64,000 nucleotides of DNA from JASLDZ01 sp965199975 (GTDB lineage: Bacteria; Pseudomonadota; Alphaproteobacteria; Caulobacterales; Caulobacteraceae), in contig OZ241340.1 in assembly GCA_965199975.1 (NCBI GenBank), forward strand, positions 124,001 through 188,000. The letters are read 5' to 3'. The position numbers were made by a program, and so were the translations under genes. Positions 32,552 through 39,360 of the stretch are shown one piece after another (positions within the stretch are counted from its first letter, which is position 1; each line of letters starts with the position of its first letter). Below the pieces are notes generated by a model that was not told where the DNA came from, searched no databases, and was given only the letters and a program-made list of their open reading frames with translations.

Positions 32552-33099
32552 CCGAGCGCCCGCAGGGGGGCGGCCGGCGCGTCCTCCACCGTTTCGGCCA
32601 CGGCCTCGGTCTGCGCGCGGCGCAGGCGCGTCACGCGTTCGGTCAGGTCGGCGTCGGCCAGCGCCAGGATCTGTGCGGCGAGAAGGCCAGCGTTCTTCGC
32701 CCCCGCCTCGCCCACCGCCAGCGTGCCCACCGGCACGCCGCCAGGCATCTGCGCGATGGAGAGCAGCGAGTCCAAGCCGTCCAGCGTCTTCGAGCGCACG
32801 GGCACGCCCAGCACCGGCAGCTCGGTCATCGCCGCCACCATCCCCGGAAGGTGCGCCGCCCCGCCGGCGCCGGCTACGATCACCTTCACACCGGCGGCGC
32901 GCGCACCCTTGGCGAAGGCGATCATGCGGTCGGGCGTGCGGTGGGCGGAGATCACCTTGGCCTCCCACGCCACGCCGAGCGCATCCAGAGCGTCGGCGGC
33001 GTGCTTCAACGTCGGCCAGTCGGAGCGGCTGCCCATGACGATGGCGACGGGGGGCGCCACCGGATGGGCGACGGGGGGTTCGGAACGGGGTGCGCGCAT
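32548..33099 (-). CDS. purE: N5-carboxyaminoimidazole ribonucleotide mutase
   Basis: The 183-residue enzyme has the class-I PurE motifs VAIVMGSRSDWPTLKHAAD, KVISAHRTPDRM (catalytic His), VIVAGAGGAAHLPGM and GVPVGTLAVGEAGAKNAGLL. It converts N5-CAIR to CAIR in purine synthesis. Start ATG 33099 is preferred over ATG 33156 since GAAGG precedes it and the upstream part is Ala/Arg-rich without similarity. Its stop overlaps the purK start by four bases. The gene pair purE-purK is a classic operon. Confidence 0.95.
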   Translation of the reverse strand: MRAPRSEPPVAHPVAPPVAIVMGSRSDWPTLKHAADALDALGVAWEAKVISAHRTPDRMIAFAKGARAAGVKVIVAGAGGAAHLPGMVAAMTELPVLGVPVRSKTLDGLDSLLSIAQMPGGVPVGTLAVGEAGAKNAGLLAAQILALADADLTERVTRLRRAQTEAVAETVEDAPAAPLRALG

Positions 33100-33165
33100 G
33101 CGGCCTTCGCGGTCGCTTGGAAGCGCCGAAGCATAGGCGCGCGCCCGCGCCGCCACAACCGCCGC

Positions 33166-33402
33166 TCAGGCGATGATGTCGGGGGTCAGCGCATCCTCCA
33201 TGCGCACGATCTCGTCGCGCAGCCCGAGCTTCTTCTTCTTCAGCCGCGCGATGCGGATCTGGTCGTGCCCCAGCCTCGTGAGCGCGGCGATGGAGGCGTC
33301 CAGGTCCTCGTGCTCCACGCGCAGGGTTGCGAGGCGCCGCCGCAAGGCGTCATCGTCCGGCCCGGCCGCGCCGGGGGCCGCGCCCGGCTCATCGTCGTTC
33401 AT
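33166..33402 (-). CDS. DUF465 (YdcH-like) small coiled-coil protein
   Basis: The 78-residue protein shows the DUF465 pattern: RVEHEDLDASIAALTR, then QIRIARLKKKKLGLRDEIVRME. Here 'L...H..LD..I' and 'RLKK.KL.L+D.I' form two antiparallel helices. An acidic/Gly/Ala extension of about 25 residues precedes it. The family's role is unknown; in alphaproteobacteria several copies per genome are usual. It faces the second DUF465 gene (33566) across a 163-bp divergent interval, and lies 67 bp upstream of purE on the same strand. Confidence 0.88.
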   Translation of the reverse strand: MNDDEPGAAPGAAGPDDDALRRRLATLRVEHEDLDASIAALTRLGHDQIRIARLKKKKLGLRDEIVRMEDALTPDIIA

Positions 33403-33565
33403 GCACACCGCGCTCCGCGCCGCTTCGCGCGCAGCCTCATGATGGCCAAAGGGTTGCACCCGGTAAAGGCGGCGTCGGCGGAGGCGTTCACGCGGAGGTG
33501 ATCTGACAGACTTGTAAGGCGGTGCTTCACTCCGTCCGCAGACCCTCGAAAACGGAGGCCCTCCC

Positions 33566-33742
33566 ATGGCCATCGAAGCCCGCATCCGCGAACTCGGCAA
33601 CCGCCATGAGACCATCGACCGCGCCATCCAGGACGAGGTGCGACGTCCGGTGTTCGACCAGTCGCGCATGAGCGAGCTGAAACGCCAGAAGCTCAAGCTG
33701 AAGGAGGAGATCGAGGGCCTGCGAAGGGCGCGCGCGCACTGA
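33566..33742 (+). CDS. DUF465 (YdcH-like) small protein, 58 residues
   Basis: The short gene starts at ATG 33566 behind GGAGG (seven-base spacer). Its product reads AIEARIRELGNRHETIDRAI, then DQSRMSELKRQKLKLKEEIEGL, matching the DUF465 two-helix pattern with 'R...LD/ID..I' and 'L+R+KLKLK+EI'. It is a paralogue of the divergent 33166-33402 gene but lacks the acidic extension. The function is unknown. Being under 60 residues it is easily missed by gene callers. A palindrome array follows its stop. Confidence 0.88.
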   Translation: MAIEARIRELGNRHETIDRAIQDEVRRPVFDQSRMSELKRQKLKLKEEIEGLRRARAH

Positions 33743-33766
33743 ACCATCCGCGCTTCCACGCCTGCC

Positions 33767-33857
33767 GTCCTCGGGCTCGCCCCGAGGACTCCACGTCGCG
33801 AAAGTTGTCGCCCGCGACAATCCACTGAACGCTAAGCCCTCGGGACAGGCCCGAGGG
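33767..33857. repeat. Array of three palindromes (REP-like intergenic element)
   Basis: Three perfect inverted repeats follow each other in 91 bp. They are GTCCTCGGG-CTCGC-CCCGAGGAC (33767-33789), TTGTCGC-CC-GCGACAA (33805-33820) and CCCTCGGG-ACAGG-CCCGAGGG (33837-33857). The outer two share the CCTCGGG...CCCGAGG core. The shared core and tandem layout suggest a dispersed REP/REPIN-like element, common between alphaproteobacterial genes; either hairpin could also end transcription from both sides. Confidence 0.65.
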
Positions 33858-33904
33858 TGGCGATGGTGGATCTCAGGGTGGGGACCGTTCGCCCCGTTGG
33901 CCTC

Positions 33905-34537
33905 TCAGTAGGCTTCGTCGTCCGCCGTCATGGGCTCAAGCACCGCGTGCTCGCCTGAAGGCGCCAGCGTCGGGCCGGGGTCGGCGACGCCGTTCTTCTC
34001 ATCGTCCTTGGCCTTCTTGTCGGCGGCCTTTCGCACCACATCGTCCAACTCGAGCTGTCCGACGAGGCCCAGCGTCACCGGATCGGTCGGCTTGATGTTG
34101 GCCGAATTCCAGTGCTGGCGGTTGCGGATGGCGTCGATCGTCGCCTTGGTGGTGCCGAGGAGCTTGGAGATCTGCGGGTCGCTCACCTCGGGATGGTTCT
34201 TGACGAACCAGGCGATGGCGTCCGGCCGGTCCTGGCGACGCGACACCGGCGTGTACTTGGGCGCCTTCTTGGGCTTCACCAGCAGCTCGGCGTGGCGGCT
34301 GGGCTGGGCCCTGAGCGCGTGCTTGGGGCTCTTCTGCGCGGCGTCGAGCTCCTCGCGGGTGAGCTGGCCATTGGCGATGGGGTCGGCGCCGCGAATGTCG
34401 CGCGCCACCTCGCCGTCGGCGATGCCGTTCACCTCCAGAGGATGCAGGCCGCAAAAGGCGCCGATCTGCTCGAAGGTGAGCGAGGTGTTGTCCACGAGCC
34501 AGACGGCGGTGGCCTTGGGATACAGAATATCGGTCAT
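33905..34537 (-). CDS. trcR: TrcR-type cell-cycle transcriptional regulator (DUF1013)
   Basis: The 210-residue protein starts TDILYPKATAVWLVDNTSLT, then FEQIGAFCGLHPLEVNGIADG, the hallmark of DUF1013. A second helical module has the motif NHPEVSDPQISKLLGTTKAT and then IDAIRNRQHWNSANIKPTDP, which looks like a helix-turn-helix. The family is nearly confined to alphaproteobacteria and in Caulobacter has been linked to cell-cycle transcription. Start ATG 34537 was chosen since TDILYPK is the conserved N-terminus; an earlier ATG adds a non-conserved basic tail. It is divergent from the M28 peptidase gene. Confidence 0.9.
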   Translation of the reverse strand: MTDILYPKATAVWLVDNTSLTFEQIGAFCGLHPLEVNGIADGEVARDIRGADPIANGQLTREELDAAQKSPKHALRAQPSRHAELLVKPKKAPKYTPVSRRQDRPDAIAWFVKNHPEVSDPQISKLLGTTKATIDAIRNRQHWNSANIKPTDPVTLGLVGQLELDDVVRKAADKKAKDDEKNGVADPGPTLAPSGEHAVLEPMTADDEAY

Positions 34538-34713
34538 GCGACCCGGGTCCTTGTTCGGACCGGCGCAGGCGGTTCTTCGCGCGCCGGAAAACAGCGGCGC
34601 CCGGCGGTGAGGCCGGGCGGTGAAGGTTGACATATAGGCGAGAACCGGGGTCTGCGGAACGGAAATCCGCCGTCGCGGCCCGCTCAGGGGGTCGCAGCCG
34701 AAGAGGAGCCCGC

Positions 34714-36390
34714 ATGATCCGCCGCGCCGCCGTTTGCCTCATCGCTCTCGCCATGGGGGCCCCCGCCCTGGCGCAGACGCCGGCGCTGCCGTCCACGCCC
34801 GTCGATCCGGCGCGGCTGTCGCAGATCGACCGCGCGCTCAGCACCGACGCCATGGCGGGCCGCGGCCCGGCCACCGCCGTCGAGCCGAAGGTGATCGACT
34901 ACATCGTCGGCCAGATGAAGGCCGCTGGCCTGCAGCCGGGCGGCGCAGACGGCGCGTGGACGCAGGACGTGCCGCTGGCGCGCTTCGAGCTGACCGGGCC
35001 GATCGCGCTCTCGCTCAGTGCGGGCGGCAAGGCGCAGGTGCTGACGCAGGGCGACCAGGCCGTGGTGCAGACGCTCGTGCCGGTGAACCACGTGGACATC
35101 AAGAACGCGCCGCTGGTGTTCTGCGGCTACGGCGTCAAGGCGCCCGAGCTCGGCTGGGACGACTTCAAGGGCGTCGACCTGCACGGCAAGATCGCCGTCG
35201 TCCTCATCAACGATCCCGACTTCGAGGCGCCCGCGGGCAGCCCCGTCGCCGGCAAGTTCGGCGGCAAGGCCGAGAGCTACTACGGCCGCTGGACCTACAA
35301 GTACGAGGAGGCCGCGCGCCAGGGCGCCGTCGGCATGCTGATCGTTCACGAGACCGCCCCCGCCTCCTACGGCTGGAACACCGTCAAGAACTCCAACGCC
35401 AACGCCCAGTTCGACATCGTGCGCGACGATCCTTCCAAGTCGCATGCGCTGCTGCAGGGCTGGATCCAGCGCGACCTGGCCGTAGACATGTTCAAGAAGG
35501 CGGGCCTCAATTTCGACGCCGAGAAGAAGCGCGCCATGACCGCCGGCTTCAAGCCGGTGACGCTGAAGGGCGAGAGCTTCAGCGCCAGCTATGCGGTGAA
35601 CGCCAGCCGCATCGTCAGCCACAACATCCTGGGCATGCTGAAGGGCGCGCGCCGCCCGCAGGAGACGGTGTTCTACACCGCCCACTGGGACCACCTGGGC
35701 GTCGGCGCGCCGGACGCGAGGGGCGACCGCATCTACAACGGTGCGGTGGACAACGCCGATGGCGTGGCCTCCATCCTCGAGCTCGCCCGCGTCTTCGCCC
35801 GCGCGCCTCGCACCGAGCGCAGCGTCGTGTTCATGAGCGTCACCGCCGAGGAGAAGGGCCTCCTGGGCTCGGAATACTACGTCACCCATCCGCTCTATCC
35901 ACTGGCGACCACGGCGGCGGTGTTCAACATCGACGCGCTCGACACCGACGGCCCGGCCAGGGACTTCACCATCTCCGGCGACAGCAAAAGCACGCTGCAG
36001 GACGATCTGGCCACTGCGGCCAAGCGCGACGGACGCTACTTCACCCCCGATCCGATCCCGGAAGCGGGGCACTTCTTCCGCTCCGACCACTTCTCCTTCG
36101 CCAAGCGCGGCGTGCCGGCGGTGTCGGTCGGTTCGGGGCAGGACCTCTACGTGGGCGGCGCAGCGGCGGGCAAGGCGTGGCAGGAGGACTACGTGAAGTC
36201 GCGCTACCATCAGCCGGCCGACGAATGGTCGGCGTCGATGGATTGGCGCGGCGTGGCGGTCGATCTCGGGCTGATCTACGACGCGGGCCGCGCCATCGCC
36301 AACTCATCGAGCTGGCCGGGCTGGAAGGCGGGCTCGGAGTTTAGGGAGCTCCGCGCGGCGAGCGCCAGTGCGCGGCGTCCCGCTCCATGA
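34714..36390 (+). CDS. Exported M28 family zinc aminopeptidase
   Basis: The 558-residue protein has a signal peptide (RRAAVCLIALAMGAPALAQ), a PA domain (VFCGYGVKAPELGWDDFKG ... GMLIVHETAPA), and a M28 catalytic domain. Zinc ligands are visible: His in AHWDHLG, Asp in VDNADG, Glu pair in TAEEKG, Asp in NIDAL and His near the end (SRYHQPADE). It trims N-terminal residues from peptides in the periplasm. Start ATG 34714 follows AGAGGAG and begins the leader. Its stop overlaps the start of the Kdo hydroxylase-like gene (ATGA), so the two are co-translated, an unexpected pairing. Confidence 0.93.
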   Translation: MIRRAAVCLIALAMGAPALAQTPALPSTPVDPARLSQIDRALSTDAMAGRGPATAVEPKVIDYIVGQMKAAGLQPGGADGAWTQDVPLARFELTGPIALSLSAGGKAQVLTQGDQAVVQTLVPVNHVDIKNAPLVFCGYGVKAPELGWDDFKGVDLHGKIAVVLINDPDFEAPAGSPVAGKFGGKAESYYGRWTYKYEEAARQGAVGMLIVHETAPASYGWNTVKNSNANAQFDIVRDDPSKSHALLQGWIQRDLAVDMFKKAGLNFDAEKKRAMTAGFKPVTLKGESFSASYAVNASRIVSHNILGMLKGARRPQETVFYTAHWDHLGVGAPDARGDRIYNGAVDNADGVASILELARVFARAPRTERSVVFMSVTAEEKGLLGSEYYVTHPLYPLATTAAVFNIDALDTDGPARDFTISGDSKSTLQDDLATAAKRDGRYFTPDPIPEAGHFFRSDHFSFAKRGVPAVSVGSGQDLYVGGAAAGKAWQEDYVKSRYHQPADEWSASMDWRGVAVDLGLIYDAGRAIANSSSWPGWKAGSEFRELRAASASARRPAP

Positions 36391-37253
36391 CCGAGGTCCT
36401 CGCCATGCCCGGGCGCGGTGACGGCGAGGAGGCCGGCCGCACCGCGGAGGTGTTGGAAGAAGGCGGACTCGTGTTGCTGCGGGAGCTGGCCTTCAAGGTA
36501 TGTGCCGACGAGCGCGACCTGATCGACCCGGCGGTGCTGGCCGGCGGCTCCAAGAATGTCAGCCTGGACCCGCGCACCGGGGCGCTCTCGGGCAGCTCGC
36601 TGGAGGGCGAGCGGCTGGCCGCGCTGGCCGCGATGACGCGCCGCTACGCCGATTTCGCCGACGCGCTGATCGCGCGGCTGGCGCCGGGCTATGCGCCGCA
36701 CCTCAAGCGTAAGCGTACGAGCTTTCGACCCGGCGCGGTGGCCACCCGCGCACTCAGCACGCGCAAGGACGACCGGCGCCTGCATGTGGACGCCTTCCCG
36801 TCATCCCCAGTAGGGAGCGACCGGATCCTTCGCGTGTTCTCGAATGTCGATCCGCAGGGTCGCGACCGCGTGTGGGAAGTAGGCGAGCAGGGCTTCGAGG
36901 CCTTCGCTACCGAGTTCGCTCCACGTGTTCGCGGCGGAGGTGGGGCGGTGCGCAGCCTGCTCTCGCTGACGGGTGTCACACGCGGGCGGCGCACCGCCTA
37001 CGATCAGGCGATGCTCGACCTACACGACCGCGCCAAGCTCGACGACGCCTGGCAGGCGACGGCCCCGCGCAGGCGCGTCGCCTTTCCGGCAGGCTCGAGC
37101 TGGATCGTCTACACCGATGGCGTGCTGCACGCGGCGCTGGAGGGGCAGCACGCCTTCGAGCAAACCTACCTCATGCCGTTCCAGGCGATGGAGGCGCCGG
37201 CCCGCTCACCCCAACGCACACTGGAGCGCGTATTGGGTCGCTCGCTGCTCTGA
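36387..37253 (+). CDS. Kdo hydroxylase (KdoO-like), Fe(II)/2-oxoglutarate dioxygenase
   Basis: The 288-residue protein matches KdoO in its conserved blocks: GGSKNVSLDPRTG, KRTSFRPGAVATR, RKDDRRLHVDAFPSSP with the iron ligands His133-x-Asp135, RILRVFSNVDPQG and VWEVGE. A distal His248 in TDGVLHAA fits the third iron ligand, and Arg residues nearby could bind 2-oxoglutarate. KdoO hydroxylates Kdo of lipopolysaccharide inner core to Ko, which makes LPS more acid-stable. It starts inside the M28 peptidase stop codon. Enzymatic activity on Kdo is inferred from the family. Confidence 0.85.
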   Translation: MTEVLAMPGRGDGEEAGRTAEVLEEGGLVLLRELAFKVCADERDLIDPAVLAGGSKNVSLDPRTGALSGSSLEGERLAALAAMTRRYADFADALIARLAPGYAPHLKRKRTSFRPGAVATRALSTRKDDRRLHVDAFPSSPVGSDRILRVFSNVDPQGRDRVWEVGEQGFEAFATEFAPRVRGGGGAVRSLLSLTGVTRGRRTAYDQAMLDLHDRAKLDDAWQATAPRRRVAFPAGSSWIVYTDGVLHAALEGQHAFEQTYLMPFQAMEAPARSPQRTLERVLGRSLL

Positions 37254-37265
37254 GCTCAGACACGA

Positions 37266-37299
37266 CGACGCCCCGCGATGTGACCATCCCGGGGCGTCG
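37266..37299. terminator. Bidirectional hairpin between convergent genes
   Basis: A 10-bp perfect stem CGACGCCCCG/CGGGGCGTCG (37266-37275 and 37290-37299) with a 14-base loop lies between the stops of the Kdo hydroxylase gene and the convergent secreted-protein gene. No long T-run follows on either strand. Confidence 0.6.
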
Positions 37300-37320
37300 C
37301 CGCAAATCATGGCGCGGGTG

Positions 37321-37827
37321 TTACTGCGGCGCGTCGGGCGTGGCTGTCATGCTCGCCGCCATGGCAGCCTTATGGTGCTTCATGTGGCGGGCTTTGCGCT
37401 TGCCGCCGTACGCCTTGCGAAGTGTGCGCTGCGTGCTGGCCGACTGCGTGCAACGATCCTGGCCGCGCGAGGTGCAAGCGGGATAGCTGGCGGGAGCAGC
37501 GGAAGGCGTATCGGCAGACTGCGAGGGACCCATCGCATCGGACGTCGCGCCGCCTGGAGCCATCGCACCCGGAGCCATCCCCGATTGATCAGGCATCTGC
37601 GAACCTGGCTGCATGGCGTCGGATCCGGCAGGGGCCGGGGTCGCCATCGAGTCCTGCGGCGCAGATGCTGCACCTTCCGATCCGGCAGGAGGGGGCTGCG
37701 TGGTCGAACCGCCGGCCATTGAGCCCGACTGGTCGGGCATCGAGCCGCCGCCCGTCGTGGTCTGCGCGTAGGCGGCGCCAGCGGCAAGGAGCGACACGGC
37801 GGCCGCAGCGGTGAGGAAGCGCTTCAT
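37321..37827 (-). CDS. Small secreted protein, Met/Pro/Ser/Gly-rich with basic tail
   Basis: The 168-residue protein has a clear signal peptide (KRFLTAAAAVSLLAAGAAYA), then about 90 residues of low complexity. That part has repeats such as GGSMPDQSGSMAGGS, GSQMPDQSGMAPGAMAPGG and AGSDAMQPGS, rich in Met, Gly, Ser and Pro. A short segment with two Cys (YPACTSRGQDRCTQ) follows, and a basic, His/Lys/Met tail (GGKRKARHMKHHKAAM). The Met and His residues could bind copper, but no metal genes lie nearby. The family is not recognised. It probably sits in the periplasm. Transcription is leftward to the bidirectional hairpin. Confidence 0.7.
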   Translation of the reverse strand: MKRFLTAAAAVSLLAAGAAYAQTTTGGGSMPDQSGSMAGGSTTQPPPAGSEGAASAPQDSMATPAPAGSDAMQPGSQMPDQSGMAPGAMAPGGATSDAMGPSQSADTPSAAPASYPACTSRGQDRCTQSASTQRTLRKAYGGKRKARHMKHHKAAMAASMTATPDAPQ

Positions 37828-37974
37828 GGACTGTTCTCTCCTTCCGAGGCCCAGAATGGGCCGTGGCGGACGCGGGTGAACCCGTGTCTGACCTACCTAG
37901 GCCGTAACGGTTCGGACTCGCCCAACGTGGCCGCTCGCGTTTGGTTCACGCGAACGTGCGCTTGCCGGACACGA

Positions 37975-38004
37975 AAACACCTCCGAGGTGGCGAACCTCG
38001 GAGG
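37975..38004 (-). terminator. Rho-independent terminator after the DUF6481-like gene
   Basis: On the minus strand a 10-bp stem CCTCCGAGGT/ACCTCGGAGG with a 5-base loop (37980-38004) is followed by GTGTTTTCGT. It lies 28 bp past the stop of the 38033-38386 gene. Confidence 0.82.
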
Positions 38005-38032
38005 CGTCATCCGCGTCGACCCGTCGCGGGCG

Positions 38033-38386
38033 TCAGCGCATGAAGGCCGCGAGACGGGCGGCGCGGCGCGATTGCGCCTCGGAGCGCTCCAACGTCTTGC
38101 GCTCCTTGCGAGCCCCCCGGCGATTCTCCAGGTCGGCTAGTTCCGCTTCGACGCGCACGCGCTTGGCCTCCGCGTCGGCGGCCTCGCGCTCCACGCGAGC
38201 CGCCTCCTTCTCCGCGTTGCGTTGTTCACGCACCGCATCGAGTTCCGCCTGCCGACGTGCGGCGCGGTCGACGATCTCGGTCGCCTGGATTGCAGGCTTG
38301 GCCTGGAATTTGGCCAGCATCGCCTTTTTGGCGTCCGCCGACGCTGTGGCGCGATCGCCGAAGGTGGTGTTCTTAGGTTGCTGCAT
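38033..38386 (-). CDS. DUF6481-like small charged helical protein
   Basis: The 117-residue protein begins QQPKNTTFGDRATASADAKKAM and continues as one long charged helix rich in Ala, Glu and Arg (for example VREQRNAEKEAARVEREAAD). This N-terminus ('F.dR...s..AK+AML.KF') is shared by the DUF6481 group of alphaproteobacteria. The function is unknown. It looks like a stand-alone coiled coil without membrane segment. It is a single-gene unit with its own terminator and is divergent from the ABC transporter genes. Confidence 0.75.
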   Translation of the reverse strand: MQQPKNTTFGDRATASADAKKAMLAKFQAKPAIQATEIVDRAARRQAELDAVREQRNAEKEAARVEREAADAEAKRVRVEAELADLENRRGARKERKTLERSEAQSRRAARLAAFMR

Positions 38387-38568
38387 GCGTCTTTCGTGTG
38401 GTGGACGATAGGGTGTCTCAGATAGGGCGAAGATAATGTCACGCGGGCGCGCAGGAAAGGCGCGCAGGCCCCGCTAACGTCGTTTTCGCGGGAGCGTTGC
38501 CTGGCGACGACTCCTCCCGGCGTCTTGGCCAGGCTGGCGCCGCAGCCCGATCCCGGCGAAGAGCGGGT

Positions 38569-39360
38569 GTGCTCAGCGCCGAAGCCCCCGTCGTCAGCCT
38601 GAACCGCGTGACCAAGCGCTATGCGCGAGCGCTCGCGCTGGATGCGGTGGACTTCACCGTCGCTGCTGGCGACTTCGTCGCGCTGGTCGGCGGTTCAGGC
38701 TCCGGCAAGACGACGCTGCTCAAGACCATCAACAGGTTGATCGAGGCCGACGAAGGCGAGGTGCGCCTCTGGGGGGAGAACGTGCATGCGGGGCCGGGCT
38801 GGGCGCTGCGGCGCCGGATCGGCTACGCCTTCCAGGACGTGGGGCTCTTCCCCCACCTGAGCGTCGGCGAGAACATCGCCCTGCCCTTGCGGCTCGCGGA
38901 CCGTCATCGCGCGGAGGCGCCCTCGAGAGTGGCCGAACTCCTGGCGCTGGTGGACCTGCCGGCCGAGGTCGCCGGGCGCGCGCCCGATCAGCTCTCCGGC
39001 GGCCAGCGCCAGCGGGTCGGCGTGGCGCGGGCGCTCGCCGCCCAGCCCCGCCTGATGCTGATGGACGAGCCCTTCGGCGCGCTCGATCCCGCCACCCGAG
39101 AGGCCCTGGGCGAAGCCTACCGCGCCCTGCACGACCGCCTTGGGCTCACCACGGTGATGGTGACCCACGACGTGCAGGAGGCGATCCTCATGTCCGACCG
39201 GATCGTGGTCATGCGCGACGGCCGCGTGCTGGCCGACGACGCGCCCGCCGTGCTCATGGCGGGGCATGGCGACCCGTATGTCGCCGCGCTGATGGGCTCG
39301 CCCCGGCGCACCGCCGAACGGGTGGCCGCGATCGCGGATGGGGGCGGGCGCGATGGATGA
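38569..39360 (+). CDS. Osmoprotectant/glycine-betaine ABC transporter ATP-binding protein
   Basis: The 263-residue ATPase has Walker A GGSGSGKTT, Q-loop YAFQDVGLFPH, signature LSGGQRQRVGVARAL, Walker B LMLMDEP and the H-loop VMVTHD. The ETINRLIE-type stretch (LKTINRLIEADEGEV) is typical of the OpuCA/ProV/YehX group. It lacks the C-terminal CBS pair of OpuCA, giving a short form. I chose GTG 38569, with GAAGAG upstream; a TTG at 38497 would add 24 unlikely residues. It overlaps the permease gene by 8 bp. It energises uptake of a quaternary-amine osmolyte. Confidence 0.87.
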   Translation: MLSAEAPVVSLNRVTKRYARALALDAVDFTVAAGDFVALVGGSGSGKTTLLKTINRLIEADEGEVRLWGENVHAGPGWALRRRIGYAFQDVGLFPHLSVGENIALPLRLADRHRAEAPSRVAELLALVDLPAEVAGRAPDQLSGGQRQRVGVARALAAQPRLMLMDEPFGALDPATREALGEAYRALHDRLGLTTVMVTHDVQEAILMSDRIVVMRDGRVLADDAPAVLMAGHGDPYVAALMGSPRRTAERVAAIADGGGRDG

